Below, piece by piece: positions 1-10,807 of a stretch of DNA of 64,000 nt. The notes beneath the pieces were generated by a model, which ran no database searches, had not been told where the DNA came from, and worked only from the letters and a program-made list of their open reading frames with translations. This stretch comes from Petaurus breviceps papuanus (taxonomy: Eukaryota; Chordata; Mammalia; Diprotodontia; Petauridae), in contig JAMXIF010000058.1 in NCBI GenBank assembly GCA_028583685.1, positions 10,941,437 to 11,005,436 of the forward strand, read 5' to 3'. Numbering within the stretch: position 1 is the first letter of the stretch; every line of letters begins with the position of its first letter. The translations under genes and the position numbers were made by a program.

Positions 1-117
1 TTTACTTACTCTTCATCTTGCAGTTCCCTTTGACACACACACAAAAAATGAAACGTTCAATCCTTCAGGCTGTTCGTAGAATTGCCACTATCAATCCTGT
101 TATTCCAGAAAGCCTTG

Positions 118-600
118 GGCATATCTCCAAAACTAGAAGTTACCGAGCTGGTACTGCTCTGCCTTAAACCCAAATCACTCTGGCTGTCACTGATTGACCA
201 ACTATAGTTCCTATGTGGTCATTGTTTGGACCCTGATTGGCTCAGAGTGAATGTAAATGGCAGTTATTTCTTTTTTGGCCAGAAACCCTGAGGGTCTTCC
301 CCTCTCGTATTGATTTTCCTTTTCTTTCTTTTTCTTCTTCTCTTTTTCATTCTTTCTTTTCTCTTTCCTTCTCTGTTTCTCTCTCTCTCTCTCTCTTTCT
401 TTCTTTATCTGGGTCGAGTGGCCAGATATAGATTAGGACAACTGGAGATGGCTCCAGAGGAGAAAATAAGACTGGCGATTTTGCTCAGCCCTCCCTCACT
501 TGAATCCAATTCACTTACATGTCATGGAACCACCTCCCTGGTGTCATGGTCCTCTTCAAGAACAAGGACAACAATAGCAACAGCCTCTGCATTAGCATGC
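118..600 (+). repeat. Marsupial interspersed repeat with CAA-rich tail
   Basis: The text from about 'taccgagctggtactgctct' through 'agatataga' and 'gacaactggagatggc' to 'catggtcctcttcaagaac' matches, from memory, a common marsupial interspersed repeat. It ends in an A/C-rich tail ('aaggacaacaatagcaacag'), as in RTE-mobilised SINEs. The pyrimidine run at 315-406 sits inside it. The family name is uncertain. Confidence 0.5.
315..406 (+). repeat. Pyrimidine-rich simple repeat (TC/TTTC)
   Basis: A nearly pure C/T strand containing TTTC, TTC and CT units. It creates long low-complexity open frames that should not be read as genes. Confidence 0.9.
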
Positions 601-868
601 CGATTTCTTAGCACAGTAGCCTACAAAGTTCTTCAATCTTTCCTAGTTGTTGGTATTAATAATTTTTGTTAATTGTACTCCTGGTTCTGAGTCTTCCCAG
701 ATCTCTTTGAAACTCTCCCTTTCGTCATTTCTTATAGCACAGTAGTATTCCATTACATTCATATACCATAATTTGTTTATCCATTCCCCATTTGATAGGT
801 ACCCTTTGAGTTTTGAGGTCTTTGCCTCTAACAAAAGAATTGCCATAAACATTTTGATACATGTAGGT

Positions 869-1089
869 TCTCTTCCTTTCTTTCTTCCCTTCTTTTTTTA
901 TTTCCTTCCTTCCTTTCTTCCTTTTTTTTCTTTCTCCCTTTCTTCCCTTCTTTTTTTATTTCCTTTCTTCTTTCCTTCCTTCCTTCCTTCCTTCCTTCCT
1001 TCCTTCCTTCCTTCCTTCNNNNNNNNNNTTCCTTCCTTCCTTCCTTCCTTCCTTCCTTCCTTCCTTCCTTCCTTCCTTCCTTCCTTCCT
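869..1089 (+). repeat. TTCC tetranucleotide tract with assembly gap
   Basis: An imperfect pyrimidine tract becomes nearly pure (TTCC)n at about 970-1088. Ten N bases at 1019-1028 interrupt it. The tract lies inside the L1 fragment and separates two of its coding pieces. Confidence 0.95.
1019..1028. other. Run of 10 N (unresolved bases)
   Basis: The only ambiguous bases in the window lie within the TTCC repeat. The true length is probably unknown. Confidence 0.99.
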
Positions 1090-1146
1090 GGCAGGAGGAA
1101 TTTCTTTGGGATTTAGACATAGTAGTAGTGTCCCTGGGTCAAAGGG

Positions 1147-1176
1147 TACATACACACACACACACACATACACACA
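1147..1176. repeat. CA dinucleotide microsatellite
   Basis: A short (CA)n run with one interruption, inside the L1 fragment. Confidence 0.85.
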
Positions 1177-1261
1177 ACTTAGTGACTTTGGAGCTCGAGT
1201 TCCAAATGGCATTCCAGAATAGCTATACCATTTCATGGCTCCATCAACAGTGCATTAATGT

Positions 1262-1421
1262 TGGGGCAGCCAGGTGGCTCAGTGAGTAAGAGAACCAGCT
1301 CCAGTGTTGGGATGACCTGGAGATCGAATACCGGGCTCAAACACTCAGCACCACACCCAGAAATAACTGGGTAACCTTGAGCAAGTTACTTAACCCTGAT
1401 GGCTTAAAAAAAAAAAAAAAC
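1262..1421 (+). mobile_element. tRNA-derived marsupial SINE (type A) with TSD
   Basis: It starts 'ggggcagccaggtggctcag' and ends 'ttaaccctgatggctt' plus about 15 A. It is flanked by a perfect 14-bp target-site duplication, 'cagtgcattaatgt', at 1248-1261 and 1422-1435. It is inserted in the older L1 fragment. It shares the diagnostic 'gggatgacctgg(a/g)gatcga' block with the copy at 50976, unlike the other SINEs here. Confidence 0.9.
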
Positions 1422-2039
1422 CAGTGCATTAATGTGCCTATTTTCCATAGACCCTCTAACCTTTATCATTTTCCTTTTTTATCATCCTTGCCAACCTGAT
1501 GGATATACAAGGGAAATACAAAGTTGTTTTAATTTGCACTTCTCTAATAATTAAGTGATCAGCAGCATATTTTAACATGGTTGCTGATAACTTGGATTAC
1601 TTTGTTTGAAAACTGTATGTTCATAAACTTTGGCCATTTAGATGTTAGAGTATGGTTCTTAGTTTTATAAATTTGAATCAGTTCCTTCTGTATCTTGGAA
1701 ATGAGATCTTTATCAGAGAACCTAACTACAAAGATTGTTTTTTTCCCATTTAACTGTTTGTTTTCTAGGATCTGACCCATCTTCTACCCTCTGATTGGTT
1801 GATCACATACTTTTTTGGGGACCATTGCCTTATAGTGATGAAATCATAAATCTGATCAAAAGGTTCCAGAAAGCAGAGGACTGTTCCAAGAGGACCAGAG
1901 GAGATAGAATTAGGGGAATAGAGCCATTTCCCTGAGAAGGTATAGCAGGAACACTCAATCACTTGAGAGATAAAGATGCTCATCCGTATGCACACCTCCC
2001 CCTAAATCCCCCCCCCCCAAAAAAAAAAAAACCAACCCA

Positions 2040-2165
2040 TTAAAGCATTCATTCATTTACCAAGCAGTAATTAAGTGTCTTCTATGTGCCAGGCTGTATG
2101 ATGGGCACAAAAACAAAAAAGAAACAATCCCTACCCTCAAGTTGTTTACATAGATGCCTAGTACA
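2040..2165 (-). mobile_element. L2 3' end fragment
   Basis: It contains the reverse complement of the L2 tail: 'ttctatgtgccaggctgt' followed by 'caatccctaccctcaag'. Several similar copies occur in this intron. Confidence 0.7.
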
Positions 2166-2850
2166 TTCTATTGGGCAAAGAGAATACAGACCAAGTGACT
2201 TTAAAGGTTCCTCTGTTCTTCAAGTTTGAGGTTGCCTGTTACCACACTGACTGACCAATGCACATGGTTCCCTACAAATGCTGAGTTTCATGATAGGGAA
2301 CTCATTAAGGGATTTCCAGAAAAGTTTGTGAGTCTTCTGCCTATATATGTTTATCACCTCCAGATTTGCTAAAGAGCTACTTCTCCATGTAGCTAGGGCT
2401 GTGGAGTAGTGCTAAAGAACACTAGCCCTCTCATTTCAAATGCTTTAAAAGTGACTGTGCCAACAGTTTTTGCTAATTAAAGAATGTTACCACCATGGCC
2501 ACTAGTAGCAGTGAAAAGTGCCCCATAACCTCGCTTTATTGAGAACCAGGCAAATTTAAATCAGCTATAAATATCCCACAGAGTACCCAAGCAATATAAC
2601 AGAGCCAGCGGGTACAAAGTTAGGTATATTGAAAAGCATAAGGTATCTTCCCTGTAATGCCCAAGGACCTAGTTTCTATCAGTTTTTGTTCTCTAAACAT
2701 TACCATTTTAAAGACTAAATAGTTCCATCAACGTTGATTTGTAAAGTGCTCGGCAGGGCACAAAGCAAGCAACAGTGTGGTCTGCTTTGAGAGAGTATTC
2801 CGTGGGTGATCACCCGGGCCCTTATTGTAACTCTGTCAACCTTGAGAGAG

Positions 2851-2957
2851 GCACCATTTTATGAGTGTGTTTTGCTCTGTAGTCCTTCCTGATCTTTGAC
2901 CCAAGGTAGGACTTTTCTGATGTTAAGTGATATGTGACCTCGGCCATCTTCAGATTT
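2851..2957 (+). repeat. 106-bp direct repeat, copy 1
   Basis: It begins 'gcaccattttatgagtgtgt' and ends 'ggccatcttcagattt'. A second copy lies at 3393-3497 with only about four differences, including a 2-bp indel. Flanks of the two copies do not match. Origin unknown. Confidence 0.9.
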
Positions 2958-3392
2958 TAACCTTGAACTGTGCTTTCCCTGACACATGGGGATGCATGCA
3001 GCAGGATCAGGCTCCCAACTAGTACTCTTTTTCTGGGCCTTCTACTTACCTTTCTCCAGCCCAGGCTCCATGGAATAGCCCATGAGGAGATGAGGAGTTT
3101 TTTCTTGTGCTCACCTTACAAAACTTGGAACTATACTTAACTTGAGCTTTTTTCTTGTTTTCTTAACCATTGGTTTGAAACCTATGTCTTTTTGCATGTC
3201 TTATTTTGGAACTGAAATCCTTCTCTGCTGCTTCTTCCTGTGTCAGTTGTCTCTAGATTTTCAGCAAGATAAAATATCCCTTTGGTTTTTGTAATGCCAT
3301 ATTATTACTGTTCAGTGTCTGCCAAAGTCCCAAAGAAATACTTTATCATCCTGATTTGCTTTTCAATTTCCTGTGTATTTGTTGCCTCAGTA

Positions 3393-3497
3393 GCACCATT
3401 TTATGAGTGTGTTTTGCTCTGTAGTCCTTCCTGATCTTTGACCGAAGGTAGGACTTTTCTGATGCTAAGTGATGTGACCTTGGCCATCTTCAGATTT
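3393..3497 (+). repeat. 106-bp direct repeat, copy 2
   Basis: This is the second copy of the unit at 2851-2957, about 96% identical by eye and separated from it by 435 bp. I do not recognise the repeated unit as a known family. Confidence 0.9.
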
Positions 3498-6010
3498 CAA
3501 TTTATAGCAATAACAGCAGATCTTCAGGATTGTTTGTATTCCTTTGTACATCATCTTCTATGTTTTAAAGGAAGTAGCTGAAGGTCCATAGTGGGACTGT
3601 AGACTTAGCTTTGTCTTCCATTTGCTTCTTCTTCTGCTGGACAGTGCTTTCTGATATGAGCTGCTGACACCAACTCCACTCTTGACCTATTTTGGCTGTA
3701 CAATTGACCCTTCTGCCTGAAGGCAGAATGGAATGTTGTAGTAGGAACATGAAGAGTTGGAACTCACACTTCTGATGTTGGGCACTGCATAAATATTAAA
3801 TTGTGGTAACATTAAGTATAGGTGTCTTACTTACTCCCCAAGCTGCTTTTGTCCTTGCTTGCATATGCAGCTCTGCCCACTTTGAGTAGTGGTTACAGTG
3901 AAGACTACAGAAATTTAGAATGGACCATAAAGGAACTTACACTACCACTCCCCAGCTGATCTCTTATAATCATATTTGGCTGCAATTAGCCAGAGATGCA
4001 CAAGTAGATTTTAAAATGTTTGTACAAATCTTAGAAAGAATTTTAATAGGACCGGGTGCAGAAGAAAATGGTCTCCACTGTTAACTACCATTTGTTGAGA
4101 TGCATAATTGGGAAAAAGTAGCCAGATGAACTTAATAGCGTATCATCAGGACCAATTAAGAGTTTTTGAAAATGTGTATCTTTTTTTTTATTAAAAGGTT
4201 ATCATCTTGAACAGTGCCATCATTACTAATAAATTAACTGTTCTCTTTGACCAATGCCTTCATTCTAAGGGTCTAATGGAGATCTTGTTTCTGCTTTCTT
4301 TGGAGACTACTTTTGGTGATTAATACTAACTTAAGTTTCATGTAACTTATAGCTTGAGTTCCTGGGGTTCCCCTTCTACAAATGATGCCTGGTTATTGAC
4401 ATTCTGGCTGCAAGACCCCTTAGTCTGCATTACTTTCCCAGTTACTGAGGCCAGTTTTTGCAGTAGCCCAGTGAGTGTGGGTGATTTGTATTCAGTGCAC
4501 AAACTCTTGAGCAGAGCCTATGGGGAGCTATGCCAGCCATCAACTCTGAAAGGAGGCTTTGTTCAGTATGGATGTACTGGCTCTCACCCCTTCCCCTCCC
4601 CCTTTTCCCCAGAATGGTCTGCTTTGCCTGGCTTGATGCTTTGGAGCTTTTACAGAAGCCTTAGGGATCCCTTCCCTAAAGGAAGATATTCCTACTACCC
4701 TGGACATATGCAGATTGTACCCCACCTTCTTTACCCTAACTACCAGCATTCTGCCTTCAAATACCAATCAATGAGAGTTTTTGTATCTTGTGATTGTGTG
4801 CGTGTGCATGTGTGAAAGAAATCAAAGAATATTTTAATTCCCAACTTTCTCTTAGGAATAACCTCATAGAGCTCGAGAAAGATATAATTTTGTTATCCAT
4901 ATCCAAGCTTCTATTCAGATTATGCTGTTCTTCTTGCTTACTGCTCAGTTCCATGCCTCTCCTGAAGCAAAATGCTGTGCTGGATACAGCTCTTTAGATT
5001 GTGACTGATTAAAGCATTCTCATTCCTCCTATGGCCTAAATATATGGACAGAAGTAAACTCCTCAGCTTCCATGCACCTGGCAGCTGCAATGTCACATTC
5101 TCTGTAAAACAGAAAACCAATAGGAGCCTCCCTCCCTGATTGCCAGATGGGAATCTAAGACAAAATGAAACAGGAGGATGGTCTCTCATCCTTCACTACC
5201 CTGCAATCTTTTTCATGCCTTTTAGAAAATTGCACCCATATTAGTGATTTTCTCCATTCGCATGGCCTTGAGAACCTCGCCAGAAGTAACTGCTAGTCAA
5301 CAGATAGCCATCATCTTTCAGCATCAGGTGGATGTTCCTAATCCAAGGGCTTGATGCCCAGTCTTTTATACCAGTAATCCCAAAGCCATATTTAACTAAT
5401 GATATATGATCTAGGTATTTATGTATTAAATTTATCTGTATCTATTTCTGTACCATGAAAGCACTGCCATTTGTCAGAACCCATAATAATCTCTTGTTCA
5501 TTGCTTCCATCTCTGTCTGAACAGCTTGATCATTGGCTCATCCCACTAAGTTTTCAACCTCCCAGTCAGCTATTTGGGGGCCCATGATATATGATCTGTA
5601 AATCTGATAGTCCCTCTGTTGTCCATCATTATGGTTAGGGACTCCTGAGTGAGGGAGGAAACTCCTACCAATCAAGCAGATTAAGAACTGTTCCACAACT
5701 TAAAGAGAATTATCTAGGGTACTGGGAAGTTAAATGTTTTGCCCAGGGTGACATGAACCAGGATATGTCAAATGTGGAGTTTGAACCCAGATCTTCCTGA
5801 CTCCCTCTACACTATTCCACATGTGAACCTGTATATACAGTATAGAAAAAAGTTAGGAAGTTTATATAAATGGGAAGACTTATATGAACTAATTCAAAGT
5901 AAGCAGAAGAACCAAGAAAACAGTAATATACTTGGCTAAAATGAAAATAATAAAAGGAAACTGAATTCTTCAGAATTGCAATCACCAGTCTGGACCTGGA
6001 AAAAGTTTGG
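3498..6010. other. Intronic stretch, mostly unassigned
   Basis: No gene seen. The longest open frame (4354-4815 +, 153 codons) has no recognisable domain. A MIR-like antisense remnant occurs at about 5720-5815. The rest is unassigned low-copy sequence. Confidence 0.6.
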
Positions 6011-6011
6011 G

Positions 6012-6130
6012 AAATATTATTAAGTGCTTACTATGTGCCAGACACCATGCTAAGCACTGAGGATGTAAATACTAAAGAAAGACAATCTCTACCCTCAAAA
6101 GGGCTTACATTCTGACAAGGGAGAATACCA
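6012..6130 (-). mobile_element. L2 3' end fragment
   Basis: It carries 'ttactatgtgccagacacc', then 'aatctctaccctcaaaaggg', in the reverse orientation typical of the L2 tail. Confidence 0.75.
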
Positions 6131-6479
6131 CATATAGGGCATTAGTGACTAAGGGAGGGAGGGCCTGGGAAGTCACAGGCTATTGAGTGACACCATGGGC
6201 CAGTCAGCTGACATGCTCTTTCTAGAAGCAATGGTTGTATTGATTTGATTTCTATTCTCAGAGCAGAAGATAAAAAGTGCTAAGGAAGAGTCATGGTAGG
6301 GTTGAATCATGCCCCTAGGACAGAAGATCCAGTACTAACTGCAGTAGAACAGAGGTGAAGCACTCTTGGGGATCTGGGGTTCGATATAATAGGAGAAGGC
6401 AGTGTAAAGTCTCAAATAGTGAGAACTAAATACCAACAAATGTTCTGTCTTAGAACTCAACTAATTAATCCAAAAAGGG

Positions 6480-6800
6480 TTAATTTTTCAAAGCAAAGGG
6501 AATTTAGATTCCACATTTATTCCTTTTCTTTTTAAATTTTAATAATGTGTTGTTTTTTCATTACAGATATTTGCAGATTGCTCTCATTTTGTGAGAGGTC
6601 TCTTATAATAAAGTAAGGCAGCTTTTGTCTCACACCCCCACCCCATTGGAAAAAAGGGGAGAAAATTCTTCTAACAACTATGTGTTCAGGCAAAACAAAT
6701 TTTCTTATTGGCTATAATACAGAAATATGTATGTCTCATTCTGCACCCTAAATCCATTACTAATGGATAGATTTACTCCATTCCCTTGATACCCCTGCAT
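6480..6800 (-). mobile_element. Possible LINE-1 3' UTR remnant
   Basis: The 'aatatgtatgtctcattctg' block followed by 'caccctaaatccattac' resembles, from memory, the antisense 3' UTR of marsupial L1 elements. The boundaries are uncertain and no coding part is present. Confidence 0.35.
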
Positions 6801-7992
6801 CTTCCAGTACTTTCTGTTTGGTTGTTCTTAGTTGTTTTTATATGGATTAAAAAACTGATAAAGGAAATCCCTTGCTTCCCCAATGACCTTCCTCTTCCCT
6901 TTATCCTTTAAAAAGGAGCTTATTAACATAGGCTGAATGTCATCTTTCAAGGCCAGGTTCTCTTTTCTTAACCAGGCAATACATCTGTGAATGTGAATGT
7001 GCCTGTTCCTACATTTGTGTGTGTGAAACTGTGTCTCTGGCCTGCTAATGCCATTTGAGTTTCATGAAGCCTAATTTTGCAAATCCACTTGTGTGCCTGG
7101 TTTAGCTCCCGATTACAGGATTAGCAGAGATTATGGGGACCGTCTGATGTCTTCTATGTGCTTTCTATATTATCATATCTGTGCTTGTGAAATAAAGAAT
7201 TTGCACACTGATGATTAAAGTGGGAACTGAAGGAGCAAATGTATTATGATTCAACTTTACAAATACAGCAAAGTATCCACTGTGACTGGGGACTATTATG
7301 GAGCTAAATTATGCTGGTGGTAGTCAGTTTCTTTAATCATTCTATGATTTTAACTGTTGCCATCCTGATACTTGAGGAGTCCTGGGATTGTGGCATCTCC
7401 CCAAGGCAATGGAGTTGTCTCAACTCTTTGACTATAATCCTGCCTAGACAGAAGTGCAACAATCAATGACTAGAAAATCTGGATGCTTGTATTTTGTAAC
7501 TGGTTCTTTGGCTGTGACTTGGACCTTACAACCCTCCTAGGCTTTTTGGAGCAAACATCCAGTGGGCTCAGTGTCTTTCTGTCCACCCCCTAACCTACTC
7601 ATTGTAATCAAGATGGAGCTCCAAGTCATTCTCGAGTCCAGGAGGATAGCATCCATAGCCAAGAGCGGTTCCTGTCATTCGCAGTCCCCATAACCTCTAT
7701 CTTGTCAGTTCTCATTAGACAGCCCTTCTGTTCTACACTGAGGAGGCTGAGAGGCTGAAATAAGGACAAAGAAAGCAGCTTGGGGCAGGGGTGGAAACAG
7801 CCTACTATTCTTACCCTATGAAACATGAGGCTTAGTAGATTGATCCAGTCCTTTTTTTCATCAGAGTTAAAAGGCATATTTGCATATGTGGTTATATTCA
7901 AGCCTTGTTTGACCCTATATTAAACTCCCAGACTCCCTTCTGCACTCACCACCCATGTAACTAGCTATCTCACTAATGACATCCATACTTAG

Positions 7993-8200
7993 GATCATAG
8001 GATTATAGCTTTTAGAGTAGGATGGGACCTCAAAGGTCATCTAGTCCAACTCCTTCACTTTTCAGAGTAGGACACTCGTGCCCAGAAAGGTTAAGTGGCT
8101 TTATTGGCCAAGCTCCTAAAACTCATTAAGTGTCAGAGTGGGGATGTAAATCCTGGTCTTATAACTCTAAGTCTAGTTCTCTTCCCACTTCAGTCCTTCA
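7993..8200 (-). mobile_element. MIR3-like SINE with CR1/L3-type tail
   Basis: It begins 'tagagtaggatgggacctca', then 'aggtcatctagtccaact', and continues with the MIR-type core 'cccagaaaggttaagtgg'. At least three clear further copies of this arrangement occur (23925, 50490 and 58682). Confidence 0.65.
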
Positions 8201-8444
8201 GTGGCTCTATGGTGTCATTGACTTCCAACATGTTCTGCCTGCTCTCCAGCCTCCTGTGAGAAGAGGGGCACCATTCCATTCTATCAGTACCTTGTTGCTA
8301 AGGTGTGAGGGGAGGGTGCCATTCCATGAAGTTGTCAACCTGGTCTCCTGCCTTGAGGAAGAAAAGTATCACCACTTCTTCTCCAAGTTATTGCCCTTTC
8401 TCCATCAGTAAGAGGGTCAGTCAGTAGTCAGTTAAACCCAATAA

Positions 8445-9055
8445 ACAAACAAAAAGGCTCAACGTGTTTTACTAAATGTCTACTATGTGCTAGGCACTAC
8501 TCTAAGCACTGGGGATACAAAAAGAGGCAAAAGACCATCTCTTCCCTTAAGGAGTTTACAATCTAATTGGTGGGAGGGAGAGGAGACTACAAGCAAATAA
8601 ATATGTACAAACAAACTATATAGGATAATTAGAAAGTCAATAAGTGGGAAAGCAATAGAATTAGGAAGGGTTGAGAAAGGCTTCCTATAGAAGGTGAGAT
8701 TAGTTGGTATTTAAAGGAAGCCAGTAAGCTGAGATGAGGAGGGAGAATGATCCTTCCAAGTGTGAAGGACAACCAGTGAAAATGCCCAAAGCCAAGAAAT
8801 GGAATGTCTTGTTCATGGAACATCAAGGAGGTCAGTGTCACTGAAGTGAAGAATACGAGTTAGAGAATAAGGTGTAAGAAGACTGGGAAGGAAGGAAGGG
8901 CTGGGTTTGGAAGAGCTTCAAACCCCGAAAAGAAGATTTTTGTCTTTCATCCTGGAAGTAATAGGAAACCAGTGCAATTTGAGTAGTAGGGTGATATGGT
9001 TGGCCCTGTACTTTAGGGAAATCACTTTAGTGATTGAATGGAGGATTAGCCTAAC
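8445..9055 (-). mobile_element. L2 3' region, about 600 bp
   Basis: Reverse L2 with the tail 'tctactatgtgctaggcact' followed by the body ('aggcttcctatagaaggtga', 'atgtcttgttcatggaacat', 'gtaagaagactgggaagg'). It abuts a sense-oriented L2 starting near 9070, forming an inverted pair. Confidence 0.85.
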
Positions 9056-9289
9056 CTACTGATTTCCTGTCACTCTATCCCATCTCAGCCACACACAGAG
9101 GTGGACATACATTTGATTTTACTGTCCCCCACCTCTATGTTCATGAACTTTGAAATTCCCTTATCTGATTTCAGTCTATTGGCTTTTCACTTCTCTTTCT
9201 ACTTTCTAATACTGAACACTACTCTTCATCTACACTGTGACCTCTAATATTGTGACCTTTGTCAACTGGACCAAACCATCCTCTAACCT

Positions 9290-9765
9290 GTGGATGGCCA
9301 GAACCAAACAGGGCAGGCTAGAAACAGGAGAGTCAGAAATCAAACAGAAGTTTAATTTCAAAGTGAGAGGAACTTGCTTGCAAGCAAGGACAAGTGCTGG
9401 AGCCGCAACCCTAGTGTGGGTACGTCAGGCAATCTCATTTACTTATAACAGTAGTTGCACAGTGAGCTATAGCCCTGACAATGTGGGGTAACCGCAATAA
9501 TGAGACGAGTTTGATTCATAGCAGGGCTTCATAACCGGAACATAGGTACTTGTTGGGTGCTTGTCCAAGCTGACAGAACACCTGGTGCTGGTCAAAGTAA
9601 TACAATAATGATGTGACTTTGTCATAATAAGCAAAGGATTGTTGTTATGCCAAGCTCAAGGCACAGCTTACTTGCTGGGCCTTAGCTCTGGAAAACAGGC
9701 CATCTCTTAATATCTTGACACCTTTAACCCCCTAACTGCTCAGCTCTCTCCTAGGATATAACCCC
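9290..9765 (-). mobile_element. LTR-like insertion in L2 (fossil, possibly solo LTR)
   Basis: About 470 bp interrupts the L2 sequence between blocks that are contiguous in the L2 as I remember it. It begins near TG, ends near CA, and has an A-rich/T-rich polyadenylation-like stretch readable on the reverse strand. No internal viral part is seen. It may be a solo LTR of an endogenous retrovirus of unknown family. No clean terminal duplication could be fixed. Confidence 0.4.
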
Positions 9766-10632
9766 TGCACTAGTCACTCCTTCCTCCTTTCCCCGTCTTA
9801 ATCCCTTAGCAAACCTTTTCAATTCTACACTGTCTTCTTCTCTTGAGTCTCTTGCCCCCCCCCCTTTTCATTTTGCCAGTTGTGCCTTGCTAAGCCTCAG
9901 CCTTGGATCACTCCCACCATCCCATGCCTTCACTCCTACATATGTACTGCTGAAAGAAAGTAGAGAAAATCAAACAACTGTTCTCATTGGGTCTTCTACA
10001 GATTTATTACATAACCTCAACTGGGCCCTCACTGTTGCTAGGCAATCCTTGTACACCTCACTAATTAATTCACTATACCCAGCAGCTCTTCCAAACTTCA
10101 TCTCCCATCAAACCTCCTGTGGCTCCACCTTCCCCCTCATCTCCTAATTTAAAGAAAGAATTTCGACCCTTCACTGAGTGCTCCGTCTGTCATATCAGTT
10201 AATTTTCTTCTCTCACAATTCCTTCCTTCAATCACTTTCTCAGGTGAAGAAGTGATTCTTCTTGTGAAGGCAAACCCTTCCACCTACACAAATTCCATCC
10301 CATCTACTCCAGTATACTGTTCTCACTCTCTGACTTATTTCTAATCTCTGCCTTCTACTGGCAGTTTACAGACTACTACTACCACTGCTTACAAACTTGC
10401 CTGTGTTTCCCTCAACCCCCAAAAACCTTCCTTTGAACTTTCTGTCCTCCCTGTCACCCCGTATTTCTTCCTTTTGTGGCTAAACTTCTTATAGTAGATG
10501 TTTGTACTTCCCTTCCTCTGTCTTCTTATCTCTGTACATTCTGGCCTCCAACCTCATCATTCAACTGAAACTGCTGTCTCCAAGGTTGCCAGTGGTCTCT
10601 TAATTGGAGTCCAGTGAACTTTCCCAGTCCTC

Positions 10633-10636
<4 letters not shown>

Positions 10637-10669
<33 letters not shown>

Positions 10670-10807
10670 CTTTTGGAGGGCAACTGGGGTTAAGTAACTT
10701 GCCCAAGGTTGCAGGGCTAGTATTTGTGTGTGGGTGTGGGTGTTAAGTGTTTGTAGCCAGAACCAGACTCTGGGGCCGGTGCTTTACTCACTGCGCCACC
10801 TAGCCGC
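10637..10807 (-). mobile_element. tRNA-derived marsupial SINE with TSD
   Basis: In reverse orientation the 31-T run at 10637-10667 is the A tail. The SINE head reads (reverse complement) 'ggcggctaggtggcgcagtg'. The target-site duplication 'cccagtcctcatcc' lies at 10623-10636 and 10808-10821. It is inserted into the L2 and its long pure tail suggests a fairly recent insertion. A TG-rich expansion occurs inside (about 10726-10742). Confidence 0.9.

Larger units (their letters stand above)
643..1795 (-). mobile_element. LINE-1 fragment, ORF2 C-terminal part
   Basis: Translation of the reverse strand gives pieces that align with the L1 ORF2 C terminus. WINKLWYMNVMEYYCAIRND (within 643-852) matches the L1 WIKKMWHIYTMEYYAAIKND-type motif. 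VPFDPGTLLLCLNPKEIP (about 1080-1160) matches the IPFDPAIPLLGIYP region. RFSDKDLISKIQKELIQIYK (1559-1780) matches the SSDKGLISRIYNELKQIYK region. The fragment is broken into separate frames and is interrupted by a pyrimidine repeat and by a SINE at 1262-1421. It is inactive. Confidence 0.85.

Noticed and set aside
773-1236. Open frames of 112-149 codons on both strands
   Set aside because: They arise from the TTCC/GGAA repeat and the N gap, except for short L1 ORF2 remnants on the reverse strand.
4354-4815. 153-codon open frame, the longest in the window
   Set aside because: It has no recognisable domain, low-complexity Ser/Pro/Tyr composition and no splice or promoter context. At this length in 64 kb it is expected by chance.
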